A DNA stretch of 64,000 bases. It comes from Acholoe squamosa. Lineage: Eukaryota; Annelida; Polychaeta; Phyllodocida; Polynoidae. Positions 61,829 through 64,000 of the stretch are shown here, piece after piece. The DNA is taken from NCBI GenBank assembly GCA_949317995.1, contig OX439039.1, positions 70,504,002 through 70,568,001 of the forward strand. The letters are read 5' to 3'. The first letter of the stretch is position 1, and each line of letters opens with the position of its first letter. The position numbers and the translations under genes were made by a program. Below the pieces are notes generated by a model. The model was not told the origin of the DNA. It saw only the letters and a program-made list of their open reading frames with translations, and searched no databases.

Positions 61829-63110
61829 CACTGCAAAAATGGTGTTTAGATTTTAAACATGTTTAGGTCTAAACACGTTTAAAACCTAAACATATAGGTC
61901 AGTTAGGTGTCTCATCGACTACACATTTAGGAAATGAACACTTTTATTCTAACTACATAAACATTTATGCTAAACATGTTTAGATGTTTAGAGTTGAGAC
62001 AGTTGAAAAATAGGTGTTTAGCTTTAAACATCAATATGTTTAGATACTTGGATGTTGAATCCACACCAGGTAGCAGCACTACGTTTGACTGGACTATCTG
62101 CACACAGATATAATCAACTGTTGTGACAAATGACCCCAAATCCCATGTTTATCATGGTTTCATTTCATAGAATGTCATGTGAATAGAAAGGGCAATAGAA
62201 AATTGACTAGATTCAGCTCATGCCACCATCATTACTATAAAATAATCAATAAACTCCATGACTGACACCTATTTGATGTTATTCTGGAATAGATAAGGCA
62301 TTTTCATTCTGCCGGGAGGTGTGGCGCAGTCGGTAGCGCGTCCGCTCACAGGCCGTAAGGTCGTGGGTTCGGTTCCCGGCCCGGCCGGGGCATAGTGGTG
62401 GTTCCAAATGTCGCCGTAAGGTGTCGTTTGAGTTCCTTCCTGCTCTGGCTAGGCTGTGCTGCAAAGTCTCTCGGCGGTCATGGCAGACAAATGACTTGAA
62501 ACAGGCCTGTCCATCTCTCACTATGCCTATGTAGTGACGGATGTTAAAGAACCATTGCCTCGGTAAATGTGTAGGGGCGTGATTTCTACCTTAGCTCCCT
62601 CTAGTGTACAGGTCCGGGTTTCACGCCACGGGACCTCTCACCCTCGACGTGTCCTTGAGGCACATAGGTGAGGTTTAAATTCAAAGCAAGCAAGCTAAGC
62701 TGTTGTACTTTCTCAAGTCTCTCATTCTGATGCAGTGTGTAATATATGTACATGTATATAGCTGTGGCTGACATCTTTGGAGACTTTGACAAGTAAATAC
62801 CTGTTGATGCCCCCCTCCAGTAAATGAGAAAAAATATATATATATCTCTGTTTTTTAATGCATACATGTCTGCAAACCTTAAATATCCATCAAATTATTT
62901 AAACATCTAAACACAAAAAATCATAAACACCTAAACACAAAAATTCATATATCTAAACACAAAAGTTTTAACCTAAACACATACATTTCTAAACACTTGA
63001 GCTAAGCACATTGTTTGGCTAAACATGTTTAGGAAATTAATGTGATTACAAAAACGTTGCAAGAATATGTTTAGAATTGTGTTTAGGATCTAAACACCAT
63101 TTTTGCAATG
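61829..63110. mobile_element. TTTAAACA-rich inverted-repeat element hosting a SINE
   Basis: The left end CACTGCAAAAATGGTGTTTA and right end TAAACACCATTTTTGCAATG are inverted. Both arms (61829-62050 and about 62880-63110) are packed with AAACATGTTTAG-type words that can fold on each other. The centre contains unique sequence and the SINE at 62312-62690. No transposase. Target duplication unclear. Confidence 0.65.
62312..62690 (+). mobile_element. tRNA-derived SINE
   Basis: The head resembles a tRNA with an A box (TGGCGCAGTCGGTAGCGC, from 62322) and a B box (GGTTCGGTTCC, 62366-62376), spaced as an RNA polymerase III internal promoter. The body continues with TTCCTGCTCTGGCTAGGCTG and a GTTAAAGAACC segment. 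No clear poly-A tail or target duplication was found, and the 3' border is approximate. It is not a functional tRNA gene: the stem after the B box does not close as a tRNA acceptor. Confidence 0.75.
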
Positions 63111-63122
63111 TACAAAAATGTA

Positions 63123-63796
63123 TACACTGATAATAAAACCTATAGTCAGTAGTGACTATACCCACATATTCTGAGCCCCATGGTCAGATGACTATATACC
63201 TTAGTCACATATTAGTCAGAAAGATAGTCATTCTGACTATATGTAGAGCTCACATATTGATGATGTCACAGGTTTCTGAGCACAAAAAACGTCACCCATG
63301 CAGAAAGAGCACATATTTATGGTTGCCTGGACTAGGAGGAGACAATTACAATCAGGCTAAATCATCATCTTAACCTGTCCATCCATGGAAACTCAATATG
63401 TCCGGTCATTAATGGATAGGCAAGTAATCTATTTGTTGTGATATTTGTGGCCATCTCAGTTTAACAATAGTTATTTCGGGTTCAAACTGTTCATCAATGT
63501 GAAGGCATATGGCAGCCATCTTTGATTGGGTGGATGTTTGCTTGCAGGTATAGTCAGCAGTGACTGTACATATTAGTCATATTTACTAACTAAATGTTGC
63601 TTAGCAACAAAATGATAGTCATCTGACTAAGCACTATTCCAATAGATTTAAGGCATGACTATGTATTGACTATGTATGACTAACTTAAGTTAGTCACAGG
63701 TTACTATAGAGGGATAGCCAAAAATCGCACTATCATTTGACTACCTTAAGTTAGTCACTACTGACTAAGATATTAGACTCTATTTCTATCAGTGTA
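63123..63796. mobile_element. TAGTCA-rich element with TACACTGATA ends
   Basis: TACACTGATA at 63123 and TATCAGTGTA at 63787-63796 are inverted ends; next to each lies TAGTCAGTAGTGACTA in opposite orientation. The interior repeats TAGTCA and TGACTA many times. Non-coding. Confidence 0.65.
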
Positions 63797-64000
63797 GGCA
63801 AGGAACATAGATTTTCATTAAAAGGGTTCTCCACAGACTTAAAATTACAACGTGAAATCTAGTTACGGGTTGCTAATATATATATATATTCAATATACGT
63901 TTGGTTAGACTGCAGAATCTGGGTCCCTAATTGCAACGTCGTAGGGTTAGTGTAAGGGTAGGTAAAGGTTTCACTATAAGTGGAGGCTCCACCACGCGAT
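63797..64000. other. Window end, no gene recognised
   Basis: AT-rich with a short (TA)n run at 63877-63890. Nothing else can be supported. Confidence 0.4.

Noticed and set aside
62312-62390. Candidate tRNA gene
   Set aside because: A and B boxes are present but the acceptor stem does not close and the sequence continues into a SINE body.

Overview
The window is animal nuclear DNA, most likely from a marine invertebrate. It holds intron-rich host genes, a Polinton (Maverick), Ty1/copia and Ty3/gypsy retrotransposons, a tRNA-headed SINE and many short inverted-repeat elements. A Mag/Steamer-type gypsy element and dense TGACCTT motifs would fit a mollusc or another lophotrochozoan, but that placement is inference and weak.

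Layout. At 210-5599 an apparently intact gypsy element (identical 184-bp LTRs, one gag-pol frame) sits inside an older Harbinger-type MITE. From 5.6 to 12 kb there are only repeats: a TGACGTCA family, a duplicated block of roughly 0.8 kb, a CATGTC family and a hAT-like MITE. At 12038-19628 the minus strand carries a ten-exon MPHOSPH10 (MPP10) gene, whose splice phases close into a 720-residue protein. From 19.8 to 24.3 kb are MITEs, one with perfect 46-bp inverted repeats. A decayed copia element on the minus strand runs from 24.3 to 50.2 kb, but it is split by a 23,293-bp Polinton at 26000-49292. The Polinton has terminal inverted repeats of about 150 bp, AG...CT ends and a perfect 6-bp duplication (GTCCTT). 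From 52.9 to 59.3 kb four exons on the plus strand make a 143-residue two-pass membrane protein. The last 5 kb hold microsatellites, nested palindromic elements and a SINE.

The Polinton encodes the core set: packaging ATPase, chromodomain integrase, penton-like minor capsid protein, double-jelly-roll major capsid protein and protein-primed DNA polymerase B. No adenain-like protease could be found. Its accessory genes are the most interesting part. They are two different leucine-rich-repeat type I membrane proteins, one near each end; an F-box-like protein 31 bp upstream of the polymerase; a three-exon gene ending in a PC4-like domain; a second spliced gene with an arginine-rich amphipathic N-terminus; and a tandem pair of paralogues of unknown function. 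Several left-arm genes overlap or abut by 4 to 0 bases, which is virus-like packing. Every long Polinton frame reads without a stop, and the TIRs differ at only about three positions, so the copy looks young.
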